A DNA stretch of 64,000 nucleotides from Collinsella aerofaciens (GTDB taxonomy: Bacteria > Actinomycetota > Coriobacteriia > Coriobacteriales > Coriobacteriaceae), in NCBI RefSeq assembly GCF_015561195.1, contig NZ_JADMSU010000001.1, positions 124,001-188,000 of the forward strand, read 5' to 3'. Position numbers and translations under genes: made by a program. Of this stretch, positions 17,172 through 26,375 are shown in pieces. The first letter of the stretch is position 1. Every line of letters begins with the position of its first letter. The notes under the pieces are model-generated. The model had not been told where the DNA came from. It made no database searches and worked only from the letters and a program-made list of their open reading frames with translations.

Positions 17172-18056
17172 TTACGCGAGCGCCCTTCTTGCCAGCTCGG
17201 CCGCGCCGAGGATTCCTTGGTCGCCGCCGCAGCCCGGGGCGCAGATGTAGCTCTCCATGTCCTTAAGCTCGGCGGTCTGGATGTAGCCACCCAGATATTC
17301 GAGGGTCTTCTTGCGGACGATGCCGTAGAGCTGCTCCTGGTGCATCACGCCGCCGCCGAGGACGATGCGGCGAGGCGAGTACATGAGCACGAGGTTCGCG
17401 CACATCTGCCCCAGATAATCCCCCTCGAGCGCCCACACCTCATCGTTGTCCGCGAGCTCGGCCGCGGGCTTTCCCCAGCGCGCGGCGATGGCGGGGCCGG
17501 AGGCGAGCCCCTCGAGACAGCTCGCGTGGCTCGGGCAGACGCAGCGTCCCTCCTCGGTGGGACGGGTTCTTACCAGCATGTGACCGGCCTCGGGGTGCAG
17601 CATGCCGTGAAGGAGTCTGCCCGCGCACATGACGCCCGCGCCCACGCCGGTGCCGATGGTCACGTAGACGGCGTCCTCGAGCCCCTTGCAGCAGCCGAAG
17701 ACCACTTCGCCGAGGCAGGCAACGTTCACGTCCGTGTCGTAGGCCACCGGAATCCCGAGGGCGTCGGCGAACGCGGCGCGAAGACCATGGCCTCGCCACG
17801 CGAGCTTGGGCGTCTGGAGGATGGAGCCGTAGCGCTCGTCGTTGGGGTTGACGCAGGTCGGGCCGAAGGCGCCGATGCCCAACGCGTCCACATCGCGGGC
17901 GGTGAACCACTCGATCATCTGCGGGACGGTCTCGGCGGGCGTAAGCGTCGGGGTCTCCATACGGTCGAGGACCTCGCCGTCGCCGGACACCACGGCACAG
18001 ACCATCTTGGTCCCGCCGGCTTCGAGGGCGCCGAGCCTCATTTGCTTTTCGCTCAT
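17172..18056 (-). CDS. ROK family sugar kinase, fructokinase-like
   Basis: A 294-residue ATP-dependent sugar kinase. It begins with the fructokinase-subtype ATP motif ALEAGGTK (about 9-16). The sugar-binding and catalytic region includes NVACLGEVVFG and TIGTGVGAGV, then HPEAGHM with the ROK zinc-site cysteines in CVCPSHASCLEG. Last gene of the PTS-GH172 operon, starting 80 nt after it with SD AAGGAGG. The ALEAGGTK variant is seen in ROK fructokinases (GmuE/ScrK-like), suggesting it phosphorylates free fructose or another hexose released inside the cell by the adjacent GH172 enzyme. Specificity is inferred. Confidence 0.88.
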   Translation of the reverse strand: MSEKQMRLGALEAGGTKMVCAVVSGDGEVLDRMETPTLTPAETVPQMIEWFTARDVDALGIGAFGPTCVNPNDERYGSILQTPKLAWRGHGLRAAFADALGIPVAYDTDVNVACLGEVVFGCCKGLEDAVYVTIGTGVGAGVMCAGRLLHGMLHPEAGHMLVRTRPTEEGRCVCPSHASCLEGLASGPAIAARWGKPAAELADNDEVWALEGDYLGQMCANLVLMYSPRRIVLGGGVMHQEQLYGIVRKKTLEYLGGYIQTAELKDMESYICAPGCGGDQGILGAAELARRALA

Positions 18057-18135
18057 GTGATCCTCCTTACAAAGGGACGCCCGCAGTCATGGTCAACCGC
18101 GGGCGCCCATAACGTTGGCTTGTTTCGAGGCGACC

Positions 18136-19260
18136 CTACCTGGGCACGCGGTCCTGCCTTGCGGCAAACGGGGCGAGCACGGCGTGCGGCTCGCTTTGGT
18201 ACCAGTAGGCGACGGTGGAGATGTCGTCCTCGCGCTCGTAGAGCTTGATGTCGTCGTTGCCGAGGTCCTGGAACGTCACGCGCAGGTCCTCCTTGAACGA
18301 GATCGGGTCGGGAAGGTGCCACCTGTAGAGGCCGTGCCTGGGCAGCGCGTCGTCGTTAGTCGCGAGCATCGGATTCGGGTTCGGCTTGCCCGCGCTGAAG
18401 CGGTCGCGCGTGGCGTCGCGCGTCGAGCGGTACGGGTAGCCGGCGAACAGCGTGTTGAAGCACTGCGCCTCGGGCAGCGCGTGGGGCGGCCTGTCGAGGA
18501 AGGCCCAGGCACCGCCGAAGTAGTCCTCGGCTCCCGTCGAGGTGACCGTGGGGAACTCCTCGTCGCCGTCGAGGAAGAACTTCATCTCGCCCTCGCCCCA
18601 CCAATAGCGCTCCAGGGCGCACAGGGCCATGTAGGTGCCGACGTAGTAGCCCTTGCCGCGCACGCCGTCGAGCACGGTGTAGTCGACGCCCCTGCGGGTG
18701 CTGCGCTCGCGGTTAAAGCGGGCGTGGAAGTACATGGCGTCGTCCGGCACGTCGGTGAGCGCGTAGTTGAACGTGTAGAAGATGTACTTAATGAACCCGG
18801 GGTGCTCGCTCGTAAGCGTGACCTTGGCGTGCTTCCTGAAGGGCATCTCGAAGTAGCAGTTCATGCCGCCCGTCGGGTTCACGCAGATGGGCATCGAGTT
18901 GACGATGGCGCGCTCACCGAAGCCGTTGCAGAAGAAGTCGCCGACAGGGCACTCGACCGAGGGGGTCTCCTCGTCGTCCCAGTAGAAGCGCAGCACGAGG
19001 TCACGCATGACGAAGCTGCCGGCGGCGGTCTTGTCGGGGACGGTCATCCAGATGTGGCGGATGATGCCGGGGCCCTCGATGTCCGCGAGCGTGATGGTCT
19101 CGCCGGACTCAAGGGGCACGCAGCACGAGCCCTTGCGGCCGACGCCGAGGTGGCTGGCCGACATGGCGGCGCGGCCCTTCTCGCCCGTGATGTTCTCGGG
19201 GGTGATGGCGCGGCTTTCCTCACCGCCGTGCATCCACACGTCCTTAAGGAACTCTCTCAT
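18136..19260 (-). CDS. GH172 (DUF2961) family glycoside hydrolase, probable furanosidase
   Basis: A 374-residue protein with the DUF2961 signatures: EGPGIIRHIWMT near 62, the Asp/Glu-rich YWDDEETPS strand, and STGAEDYFGGAW near 240. DUF2961 is now family GH172, whose characterised members act on difructose dianhydride I, D-arabinofuranosides or D-galactofuranosides. No signal peptide or membrane segment is visible, so it acts in the cytosol on a PTS-imported sugar. The gene sits between EIIA and the fructokinase-like ROK kinase. Together these point to imported fructofuranosyl or arabinofuranosyl disaccharides. ATG 19260 closely follows the EIIA stop. Confidence 0.85.
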   Translation of the reverse strand: MREFLKDVWMHGGEESRAITPENITGEKGRAAMSASHLGVGRKGSCCVPLESGETITLADIEGPGIIRHIWMTVPDKTAAGSFVMRDLVLRFYWDDEETPSVECPVGDFFCNGFGERAIVNSMPICVNPTGGMNCYFEMPFRKHAKVTLTSEHPGFIKYIFYTFNYALTDVPDDAMYFHARFNRERSTRRGVDYTVLDGVRGKGYYVGTYMALCALERYWWGEGEMKFFLDGDEEFPTVTSTGAEDYFGGAWAFLDRPPHALPEAQCFNTLFAGYPYRSTRDATRDRFSAGKPNPNPMLATNDDALPRHGLYRWHLPDPISFKEDLRVTFQDLGNDDIKLYEREDDISTVAYWYQSEPHAVLAPFAARQDRVPR

Positions 19261-19272
19261 CGTCGACCTCCT

Positions 19273-19671
19273 CTATTCGTCGTCGTCGCACTCGGCGGAA
19301 CTGGCACCGTTCACGTAGATGATCTGCTGGCGCGCCTCGTTGACGAGGGCGTCGAAGTCGAGTTTCTCGTCGGGGCGCGCGAGCGCGACCGTCATGGCGA
19401 GCGGGAGGTTGACACCCGCGATCACGTGGATCCGGTCGGAGGCGAAGCGGGAAAAGCGCTGGTTCACGCTGCCGCCGTACGCGTCGGTGAGGACGACGAC
19501 CTCGTCAGTGCCCGAAAGAGCCGCCTCGACCGCCGCGTCGAGCCCCTCGCCGTTGTCGTTCACGTAGGCGCACACGGCGTTGACGGCGTCGCCCTTACCC
19601 GTAAGGAACTCGAGGGTGTCCTTGAAGCCCTGGGCGAGAAGGGAATGGCTCGCCACAACTATCTTTCTCAT
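19273..19671 (-). CDS. PTS mannose/fructose family EIIA component
   Basis: A 132-residue cytosolic phosphocarrier of the mannose-family (EII-Man/Lev/Aga) PTS. The phosphorylated residue is His9 in VVASHSLLAQGF, and the domain runs to about residue 125 (VNLPLAMTVAL, acidic tail ECDDDE). It receives phosphate from HPr and passes it to the separate EIIB. Encoded in order B-C-D-A downstream of a LevR-type regulator. Confidence 0.92.
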   Translation of the reverse strand: MRKIVVASHSLLAQGFKDTLEFLTGKGDAVNAVCAYVNDNGEGLDAAVEAALSGTDEVVVLTDAYGGSVNQRFSRFASDRIHVIAGVNLPLAMTVALARPDEKLDFDALVNEARQQIIYVNGASSAECDDDE

Positions 19672-19697
19672 TGATTCACCAATCTCTTGGGTCGAAG

Positions 19698-20531
19698 CTA
19701 GGCGAGGATGCCGGCGGCGGAGGCGACCATCGCGAGGACGATCACCACGAGGATGAGGGCCGTCATGCTCGCGTTCTTCTTGGTAAGAAGGTAATACGCG
19801 CTTCCCGTGATGGCGGCGGGGATCATGGCAGGCAGGATCTTGTCGAGCAGCGGCTGAATCTCCATCGCGACGTCGCCGAAGCTGAAGCTAATCGGGCAGG
19901 TGACGCCGATGACCGAGGCGATGAGGCAGCCGACCACGGTGAGGCCGAGCACGGAGGCGGCGGCAGTGAGGTTGGGAAGCTTCTCGCTGAAGTCGGTGAC
20001 GAGCTTCACGCCCTGCTTGTAGCCGAACTCGAGGGCGTGCATGCGGACCCAGAAGATGGCCAGGATGAGCGCGAACCAGATGCCGGCTCCCACGGGGTTG
20101 CCCTCGATGGCCATGTAAGCGGCGATGGAGCCCATGATGGTCGGGATCATGGTCATGAGCAGGGAGTCGCCGACGCCGGCGAGCGGTCCCATGGTGCCGA
20201 TCTTCAGGTCTTGGACGGCGTCCGCCGCCGCTAGGCCGTCGCGCTCCTCCATGGCCACGCAGGCGCCAAGGATGATGGCGGCGAGCCAAGGCTGGGTGTT
20301 GTAGTAGCGGAAGTGGTTGTTGAGCGCTTGCTTATAGTCCTCGTCGTTCGTGTAGATCTTCCTCAGGACCGGCGAGAGGGCGTAGGCGACTGAGGCGCCC
20401 TGCTGGGTCTGGTAGTTGAAGGTGCACACGCTCATGAGCCAGCGCCAGTTCGCGTTGCGCAGGTCCTTCTTGGTGACCTTGTAGCCGGAGGGCTTGCCCT
20501 CGGCGACGGCGGTGATGTTCTCGTTTTCCAT
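19698..20531 (-). CDS. PTS mannose/fructose family EIID permease subunit
   Basis: A 277-residue membrane component of the mannose-class PTS channel. It shows the EIID N-terminal block (ANWRWLMSVCTFNYQTQQG), the glycine-rich GTMGPLAGVGDSLLMTMIPT loop of the family, and hydrophobic segments near the C-terminus. With EIIC it forms the translocation channel. Its start is 2 nt after the EIIC stop. Confidence 0.93.
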   Translation of the reverse strand: MENENITAVAEGKPSGYKVTKKDLRNANWRWLMSVCTFNYQTQQGASVAYALSPVLRKIYTNDEDYKQALNNHFRYYNTQPWLAAIILGACVAMEERDGLAAADAVQDLKIGTMGPLAGVGDSLLMTMIPTIMGSIAAYMAIEGNPVGAGIWFALILAIFWVRMHALEFGYKQGVKLVTDFSEKLPNLTAAASVLGLTVVGCLIASVIGVTCPISFSFGDVAMEIQPLLDKILPAMIPAAITGSAYYLLTKKNASMTALILVVIVLAMVASAAGILA

Positions 20532-20533
20532 GG

Positions 20534-21319
20534 TTACTCATCCTCTCCGATGAAGGCGTCTGCGGAAGCGTGGGCGGCGAGCTCGGTGTCCCTCTCGGCA
20601 CGCTGGTAGAACGCAATCGCGAGGGCAACGCCGACGATGGCGGCGCCGATGATGGGCACGTTCAGGAAGGCCGAGAGGAAGAAGCCGGCGAGCAGGTACT
20701 GGAAGTACTTGGCGGTTGGCATGTAGCGGAGCAGCATGGCGATACCGACGGCCGGGAGCATCTTGCCGGCGAGGGTGAGGCCGGAGAGGAACCACTGGGG
20801 CATGACCTCGAGGAGCCAGTTGACGGCGGGCTGGCCGAGCGTCACGGAGACAAAGACGGGCAGGGCGGCGCACAGGCCGAAGAGCGCGGGGCAGACCCAC
20901 AGGATGGCGTTCATCTGATTGAACTTACCCTCGTTGCAGAACTTCTGGGACTTCTCGACGACAAAGCCGTTGAGGATCTTGGCGACGACGTCGAGCTGGA
21001 TGCCGAGCATGCCGACCGGCAGGCCGATGGCGAGGCCCGTGTCGGAGCCCAGGGTCACGCCGTAGGCGGTGGCGATGATGGCCATCGTGCCGTAGTCGGG
21101 AATGGAGGAGCCGCCGAAGCCCGCGACGCCGAGCTGCATGAGCTGAATGGTGCCGCCGATGACAAGGCCGGTCTTCCAGTCGCCCATGACGACTCCGGTG
21201 ATGAGGCCCCAGAAAACGGCGTAATTGACGAAGATCATCGGGATGCCGTAGTAGTCCACGTGCTTGATGAAGGCCAGCAGGGTCAAAAGGACGACCTGCA
21301 GGATAGTGAAGTTGACCAT
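20534..21319 (-). CDS. PTS mannose/fructose/sorbose family EIIC permease subunit
   Basis: A 261-residue membrane protein with six or more hydrophobic segments and EIIC-Man family blocks: GDWKTGLVIGGTIQLMQLGV and a long TM-rich C-terminus ending in an acidic tail (FIGEDE). Partner of EIID in substrate translocation. Tightly packed between EIIB (9 nt) and EIID (2 nt). Confidence 0.92.
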   Translation of the reverse strand: MVNFTILQVVLLTLLAFIKHVDYYGIPMIFVNYAVFWGLITGVVMGDWKTGLVIGGTIQLMQLGVAGFGGSSIPDYGTMAIIATAYGVTLGSDTGLAIGLPVGMLGIQLDVVAKILNGFVVEKSQKFCNEGKFNQMNAILWVCPALFGLCAALPVFVSVTLGQPAVNWLLEVMPQWFLSGLTLAGKMLPAVGIAMLLRYMPTAKYFQYLLAGFFLSAFLNVPIIGAAIVGVALAIAFYQRAERDTELAAHASADAFIGEDE

Positions 21320-21328
21320 ATTTCCCCC

Positions 21329-21802
21329 TTAGATGAGGTCTGCGACGGAGACGGGCTTGTCGGCGGGCACGAACTGGGCCGTCACCTTGACGCCACGGGC
21401 GATGAGCGCCTTGTAGCTCTGGACGTTCTCGGCGGAGGCGTAGGCGCGCTGGGTGAGCTGGATGCCGTCCTCCTTGACGAGCGAGCCGCCGACGACCAGC
21501 GACGGGAGCTCGACGCCCGACTCGACCAGGCGAAGCATCGTCTCGGGCTCCTTGGCGATGACGAAGACCTTCTCGCGGTCGTACTTGCCCGCGGCGAAGT
21601 TCTTGAGCGCGGTCTGCTCGGAGATGATCGAAACGGCCATGCCCGCGGGGCGCGCCATCCTCATGGTGGACTTCAGGACCTCGTCGCCGGCGACCTTGTC
21701 GTCGATGACCATGACTCGGGTCGCGCCCGACACCGGGGCCCACTGCGTCACGATGATGCCGTGAAGCAGGCGATTGTCGATTCGTGCCATAACAACACTC
21801 AT
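21329..21802 (-). CDS. PTS mannose/fructose/sorbose family EIIB component
   Basis: A 157-residue cytosolic phosphotransfer protein with active-site His14 in IDNRLLHGIIVTQW, the standard EIIB-Man/Lev motif. It phosphorylates the incoming sugar. I chose ATG 21802 (SD TAGGAGC) rather than an upstream in-frame start at 21871. First structural gene after the activator; a 123-nt gap holds the presumed promoter, in which I found no -24/-12 (sigma-54) element. Confidence 0.92.
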   Translation of the reverse strand: MSVVMARIDNRLLHGIIVTQWAPVSGATRVMVIDDKVAGDEVLKSTMRMARPAGMAVSIISEQTALKNFAAGKYDREKVFVIAKEPETMLRLVESGVELPSLVVGGSLVKEDGIQLTQRAYASAENVQSYKALIARGVKVTAQFVPADKPVSVADLI

Positions 21803-21925
21803 GTTTGCTCCTATCAAATGAAGTTTTACGTTCGGTACTGCCTCGGCGCTATCCGGATTCGCGCCGGGCAAGGGGTTATCGGATTATTGAGGACGCGCGG
21901 TCAGCTTGCGGCGGCGCGGGGAAGG

Positions 21926-24667
21926 TCACTCGTCGAGCAGGAGGTCCGAGGAGCCGAGGCGCTCTTCTCGCGCCGGGGCGGCGCTCACGCTTATGTAGTC
22001 GAAGACATATGCGATCTCGCTTACGGGAACCTCTACGCGATAGCGCGTCGAGATGCTCGAGAAGCTCTGCCTGAAGGACTCGATGAAATCGGCGCGTTCC
22101 TCCTCGAAGCGGTCCTGGCCAACGTAGGTCTCAATGGGGTTTCTGGTAACAAGGCGCTCGACGAGACAGCAGAGGTGAACGTAGAGCCCAATGATGGCGT
22201 TGCTGCCGATCTTCTCGCCTGTCCTGCGCTGAAGCTCGTGCACGGCGCTCTCGATCTCATGGAATAGCCGCTCCGGGTCGAGGATGGTGATGGAGCGGAT
22301 GACGTTCTGCAGCGTCATGTTCGAGAGCAGCTTCTCGTGGAAAGAAGAGAGCTCGGAAGCGTCAAGCCACCTGCCGAACACGGCATCAACCTTAGAGGCG
22401 GACGCCGTCGACATGATGTCCTCGAGGGCGACGAAGGGGACGGAGGCGACCCCGGGGTCTCCCGTGCCGATGACGGCGCAGACGCGGTGCTCGGAGAAAA
22501 CGGCGTCGTTCGACCCGTTCGCGACGAGCTGCTTGAAGGGCCTCGTGAGCAGGCGCGCGCCTATGGTGCGCGGGAGGCTCTGCGAGACGAGCTGGCGTAT
22601 CCTCTCCGCGGCGTCGACCCCGGACTCGGAGCAGAAGACGATGGCGTCCTCACGGTTGACGCGCTCGATCACCTTGCAGTGCGTCACGCACGCGGCGGTC
22701 GCATCGCCAAGAACCTCGGCGATGGACTTGCCGCCGAGCAGCCCGACCCCGATCTCGAGCGCAAGACCGGTAGAGACGTTGTTCACCACGCCGATAGTGG
22801 AGTCGGTAACGTTCTCGAGGGCCTTATAGGCCTCCTCCAAGGAGCCCATGTCGACGAGGAACACGACCCCGGTACAGTAGGAATGGCGGTCGACGAGGCG
22901 CTGGAGCGGACCGACGATGTCCTTCAGCTGCTGGTCGTAGGGCATGTCGACAGCCTCGTACACATGCATGCCGAGCATACGGTTCGCCGCGTCGGCGATG
23001 CTCGTCGCCGTTGAGTAGCCGTGGGACAAGATGACGCAGAGCGTCCGAAGGGCCTTCGCATCGCGAGACTCCGATGCGACGCACAGCGTCAGAAGCGTCT
23101 TCGTGAAGTGATCGAGCGAGATTCCCAGCGCCCCTTCCACGTCTGCGGCGACCTGATCGGAGACACTCGAGGCAAACGGCAATTCGGAGGTCACGGCACC
23201 GAGGAGATGGGAGATTTGCTCCGCACAGGCAGACTTTCGCTTAGCCAGGCCGATACCCGGCCACAACTGCAGGCAAATCTCCTGGGCCAGTAGAAAAGCG
23301 ACCTTCCTCGAAAGCTCGATGCCATAAGAAGAGCCTGCGTCGGCAAGGACCGCGCCCACGACGCGCTCGAAGGCGCGCGACCTCGAGGAGGCGACGCCGT
23401 GGTCGAAGATCAAGTGATCCTCAACGCCGCGCACAGCGGAGACAGCTTGCGAGACAAGCTCGGAGACAGAGAGCTCCCCGGCGCAGAATCGCTCATCGAG
23501 GGAGCACAGGGCATCGAGCGCCTGCTCGACCGGCCCTGTGCTCTCGGCGGCATCCAGAGACGCGTCGATCAGAACGCCATCGTCGGGCTGTTGATCGATC
23601 TGCGCGGAGGAGAGGAGCCCGCTGGGAAGAAGATACGGGCGAACGACGACGTAGTCGCCCTCGCGATTGAGGAACGCTTTGGCACAGCAGTTCGTCACGC
23701 AGGCGCGCAAGCCGGCGATGTTATCGGAAAAGTCCGCGTTCACGAGGCAACGGTATGCGCCGCGGCTGATCTTCACATCAGAACCGATTCGGCACCCCTC
23801 GCTGCGCAGGAAGCTCAAGATGAGATCCTCGCGCTCCTCGGGGGTCCGCTCCTTGAGTGAGGGGACGCGGGCACAGATGGGCATTTTGCTGTAGGCCGAG
23901 GAAACCTTCAGGTCATCGGCGGAAAGCGTCGTCGAAAGAACGAGGCGAGCGCGCGGCGCATCCTGGGAGGCATCGAGCCCGAGGGCCGTCGCAAGGCAGT
24001 GCTCCATCGCAGAGGGAGAGAGTGCCTCGATGCCGTTGACAAAGACCACACCCCCGCGCGCTTTCGCGATCGACTCGTCAAGAAGCCCGTTGAACGAGGC
24101 GGCGTCCGGGACCCCGGCGCAGTCGATGCGCACATAGGAGGAGTCGCGGGACAGCAAGCCCTGGTTCTTGCCGTACTCGTACACAAGGCGAGAAAGGAAA
24201 GACTTACCGACACCCACGCCGCCGCTCAAGAGAATGGGCAGGCCAAACGGAGGGTACTGAACCGCAGCCTTGCACTGCTCGACAACGGAGCTGAGGCTCA
24301 TGTCGAAGCCCACGGCACGCGCGAAGTCGCGGTGATCGGCGATTCCCGTCGCCTGGATGAGGTCGGCGAGCGAGGCGTACTCGCTTGCAGAGAGCTTTAC
24401 CTGAAAACGCTTCTGGAACGCGCGGCGATGAAAATAACGGACAGGCCTGCCCGCCACCTTAACCACAAGACCGGCGCGAACAAGGTCGTTGAGGTACTGG
24501 CTCGCCAGGCTCCTGGAGATGATGAGCGTCTCGGCGATGTCGGAGGTGGACAGACGGGCAAGGTCGTCGAGCGAGACGGCAGAGGTGAGGGCCTCGAGAT
24601 GCTCGAGAATCCTGTCCCTCATGTCGACGGGTTTCTTTGCCAAGCTGTCCTGTGTGGTCTTGTCCAT
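21926..24667 (-). CDS. LevR-like PTS-controlled transcriptional activator (HTH, AAA+, EIIA-Man, PRD)
   Basis: A 913-residue regulator upstream of, and codirectional with, the PTS operon. Order: winged HTH at about 18-75; AAA+ domain with Walker A GGVGVGKS (149-156) and Walker B-like GGVVFVNGIEAL (205-216); a possible first PRD; an EIIA-Man-like domain with His550 in LSHGYSTATS; a C-terminal PRD around LYVHLCCLVERL. LevR-class proteins are phosphorylated by EIIB and HPr, coupling transcription to sugar flux. The sigma-54 contact motif GAFTGA is absent and the segment between Walker A and B is short, so it probably works with the housekeeping sigma factor. Confidence 0.85.
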   Translation of the reverse strand: MDKTTQDSLAKKPVDMRDRILEHLEALTSAVSLDDLARLSTSDIAETLIISRSLASQYLNDLVRAGLVVKVAGRPVRYFHRRAFQKRFQVKLSASEYASLADLIQATGIADHRDFARAVGFDMSLSSVVEQCKAAVQYPPFGLPILLSGGVGVGKSFLSRLVYEYGKNQGLLSRDSSYVRIDCAGVPDAASFNGLLDESIAKARGGVVFVNGIEALSPSAMEHCLATALGLDASQDAPRARLVLSTTLSADDLKVSSAYSKMPICARVPSLKERTPEEREDLILSFLRSEGCRIGSDVKISRGAYRCLVNADFSDNIAGLRACVTNCCAKAFLNREGDYVVVRPYLLPSGLLSSAQIDQQPDDGVLIDASLDAAESTGPVEQALDALCSLDERFCAGELSVSELVSQAVSAVRGVEDHLIFDHGVASSRSRAFERVVGAVLADAGSSYGIELSRKVAFLLAQEICLQLWPGIGLAKRKSACAEQISHLLGAVTSELPFASSVSDQVAADVEGALGISLDHFTKTLLTLCVASESRDAKALRTLCVILSHGYSTATSIADAANRMLGMHVYEAVDMPYDQQLKDIVGPLQRLVDRHSYCTGVVFLVDMGSLEEAYKALENVTDSTIGVVNNVSTGLALEIGVGLLGGKSIAEVLGDATAACVTHCKVIERVNREDAIVFCSESGVDAAERIRQLVSQSLPRTIGARLLTRPFKQLVANGSNDAVFSEHRVCAVIGTGDPGVASVPFVALEDIMSTASASKVDAVFGRWLDASELSSFHEKLLSNMTLQNVIRSITILDPERLFHEIESAVHELQRRTGEKIGSNAIIGLYVHLCCLVERLVTRNPIETYVGQDRFEEERADFIESFRQSFSSISTRYRVEVPVSEIAYVFDYISVSAAPAREERLGSSDLLLDE

Positions 24668-24848
24668 GACTTCTTACCTCCTCGTACAAGGAGTATAAGG
24701 GGAGAACAGAGAACGGAAGGGGGCGCGTGGGGGAATCAACAGCTCCGAGGAAAAGTCCACCACTTGAGGGGCAGAAAACAACGGCCATTGAACATTCAGG
24801 GCCGACGCTCAACACTTCGGCTCGACACTTCGCTTTGGAAAGGGCCCG

Positions 24849-24888
24849 GCGCGCCGGGGTCCCAACATAAAGAAGGGCCCCGGCGCGC
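24849..24888 (-). terminator. GC-rich terminator-like hairpin after the nucleosidase remnant
   Basis: GCGCGCCGGGGTCCC (24849-24863) pairs with 24875-24888 with one bulged T. On the minus strand the stem is followed by CCCTTTCC, a weak T-tract. Confidence 0.55.
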
Positions 24889-24893
24889 AGGGC

Positions 24894-25226
24894 CTAAAGC
24901 TTAACCATGCGCGCGGCGATGCGGGCGCAGTCGCAGGCGGCCTTCTTCTCGAAGGTGTTGTAGTCGACGACCCGGCCCTCGGCGCAGGGCTTGTCGCTGA
25001 TGGCGCGCACGACGACGAGGGGCACGCCGTTGAGATAAGCGGCCTGCGCGATGGTGCAGCCCTCCATCTCGCAGCACAGGTCGCCGAAGGTCGCGAGGAT
25101 TCGCTCCTTCTGTTCCGCGGGCGAGACGAACTGGTCGCCGGAGACGACGCGGCCCTTGAGGACCTTAATGTCGGGGGCGACGGCGGCCGCGGCGGCGCAC
25201 GCCGCCAGCAAGGGCCGGAACGGATC
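24894..25226 (-). pseudogene. MTA/SAH nucleosidase (Pfs/MTAN), C-terminal half only
   Basis: About 110 residues matching the C-terminal half of 5'-methylthioadenosine/S-adenosylhomocysteine nucleosidase: LKGRVVSGDQFVS, the substrate-binding CEMEGCTIAQAA (EMEG/EMEA motif) and the catalytic-Asp region VVRAISDKPCAEG. The N-terminal half, with the catalytic Glu and base-binding loop, is replaced by IS3 sequence, so the enzyme is dead. A 525-nt reading frame continues to 25418 through the IS on the antisense strand but has no homology there. Confidence 0.8.
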
Positions 25227-25669
25227 GCGCAAGATCAAGGCGTCGCCCGGGAGGTCGGGCGTTACCGTCAGCCGGCGCCGCGTCTGCCGCATCATGAGGG
25301 AGAACGGCCTGGCCGGCGCATACGGCAGGAAGAGGTTCAAGGTGCACCCCGGGGCGGTCAACGAGGCCGACGTGTCGAACGTCGTCGCGCGCGGCTTCGG
25401 CGGCAGGGCGCCGTGCACCCATATATGCAGCGACTTGGCCTGCGTGCGCGTCGGGGCGTCGTGGAACTACGTCTGCCTGCTCGTCGACCTCTGCAACGGG
25501 GAGATCGTCGGCCACTCCGAAGGACCGAGGAGGGACGCGCGAGCTCCGAGCCAAGCTCTTGGATTACGTGCACTGGTACAACAACTTCAGGATCCACTCA
25601 ACGCTGGGCTACATGTCGCCGGTCGAGTTCAGGGAGGCGGGGCCGTCCCTCCCGGAATCGTCCAAATAA
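25227..25669 (+). pseudogene. IS3 family transposase (OrfB) fragment, N-truncated and internally deleted
   Basis: Plus-strand reading frame 1 (about 25249-25520) encodes VSRRRVCRIMRENGL and the start of the DDE core (HICSDLACVRV, NYVCLLVDLCNGEIVG). After a deletion or frameshift, another frame (25541-25669) carries the OrfB C-terminus (YVHWYNNFRIHSTLGY, then SPVEF) and stops at 25669. The piece carrying the second Asp and the Glu is missing. The sequence AAGTGTTGCCAATCCA after the stop could be the IS right end. It abuts and truncates the nucleosidase. Confidence 0.85.
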
Positions 25670-26375
25670 GTGTTGCCAATCCATAGCCAATCCAGCCATC
25701 ATCTTCGCGAAGGCGGACGTCAGGAAAAGCTCGGCTTGAGCTCGGTCGGACGCGGTCTGTGGGGCATCATTCAGGCTCAGGGGGTCTCCTTGTCTTCTTC
25801 GGTCGCAACCTGAATGATAGGGACGGCCCCTTCTCTCTTTCCCCTTCGTTTTCGACGCGTCACCCTCTCGGCGGGCTTAAGGCCCGCGCTCGCGGGTGCA
25901 GGGGCTACGCCCAAACCCCAAAAACGTAACGCCGTGCTCGAAGCGTTTCCGGACGTCAGCGTAATCTCAAATCCCGTTCGTCAACTCATGGGCAAGCCAC
26001 CTGAGACTACTCATTTCTCCTACTGGCAATGAAGACCTGCGACCTGCAGTTTTGCAAACTACTTGAAAGCCACCTGCGTTGATTCACTTCCTATTGCAGC
26101 TGGCGGCTTGCACGCGAAAAGGCATTTAAGTTTCAAAACGGGCGTTTTCGGCGCTATCGAGCCTCCAAAGGCATCCCGCCGCGCCCTTTGGGACAAAAAC
26201 AAAAACTCAAAGCCCTGAGTTCGAAAATAGTTTTTGGAGTTGTCCCGACTTTTGTCCCCGAAGCCGACGAAACGCGACAGGGTGTCACCTGGCGGCACTC
26301 GATTCGAGACGGCACCGAAAACTGGATGCAACCGGAATGACAGGACGGCAGAACCGAAGCCATCGAGTGGGGATA
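25670..26375. other. Intergenic region without a supportable gene
   Basis: About 700 nt between the IS3 remnant and the ribosomal operon terminator. Short ORFs here have no recognisable product. An inverted repeat ATCATTCAGG (25766-25775) / CCTGAATGAT (25809-25818) and a small hairpin GCGGGCTTAAGGCCCGC near 25875 are the only structures noted. The composition is less GC-rich than the flanks, suggesting decayed or imported sequence. Confidence 0.6.

Noticed and set aside
21803-21925. Sigma-54 (-24/-12) promoter for the PTS operon
   Set aside because: No TGGC-N8-TGC type sequence on the minus strand, and the LevR-like protein lacks GAFTGA.
24894-25418. Complete 174-residue nucleosidase
   Set aside because: Only the C-terminal 110 residues are MTAN-like; the rest is the antisense of the IS3 transposase.
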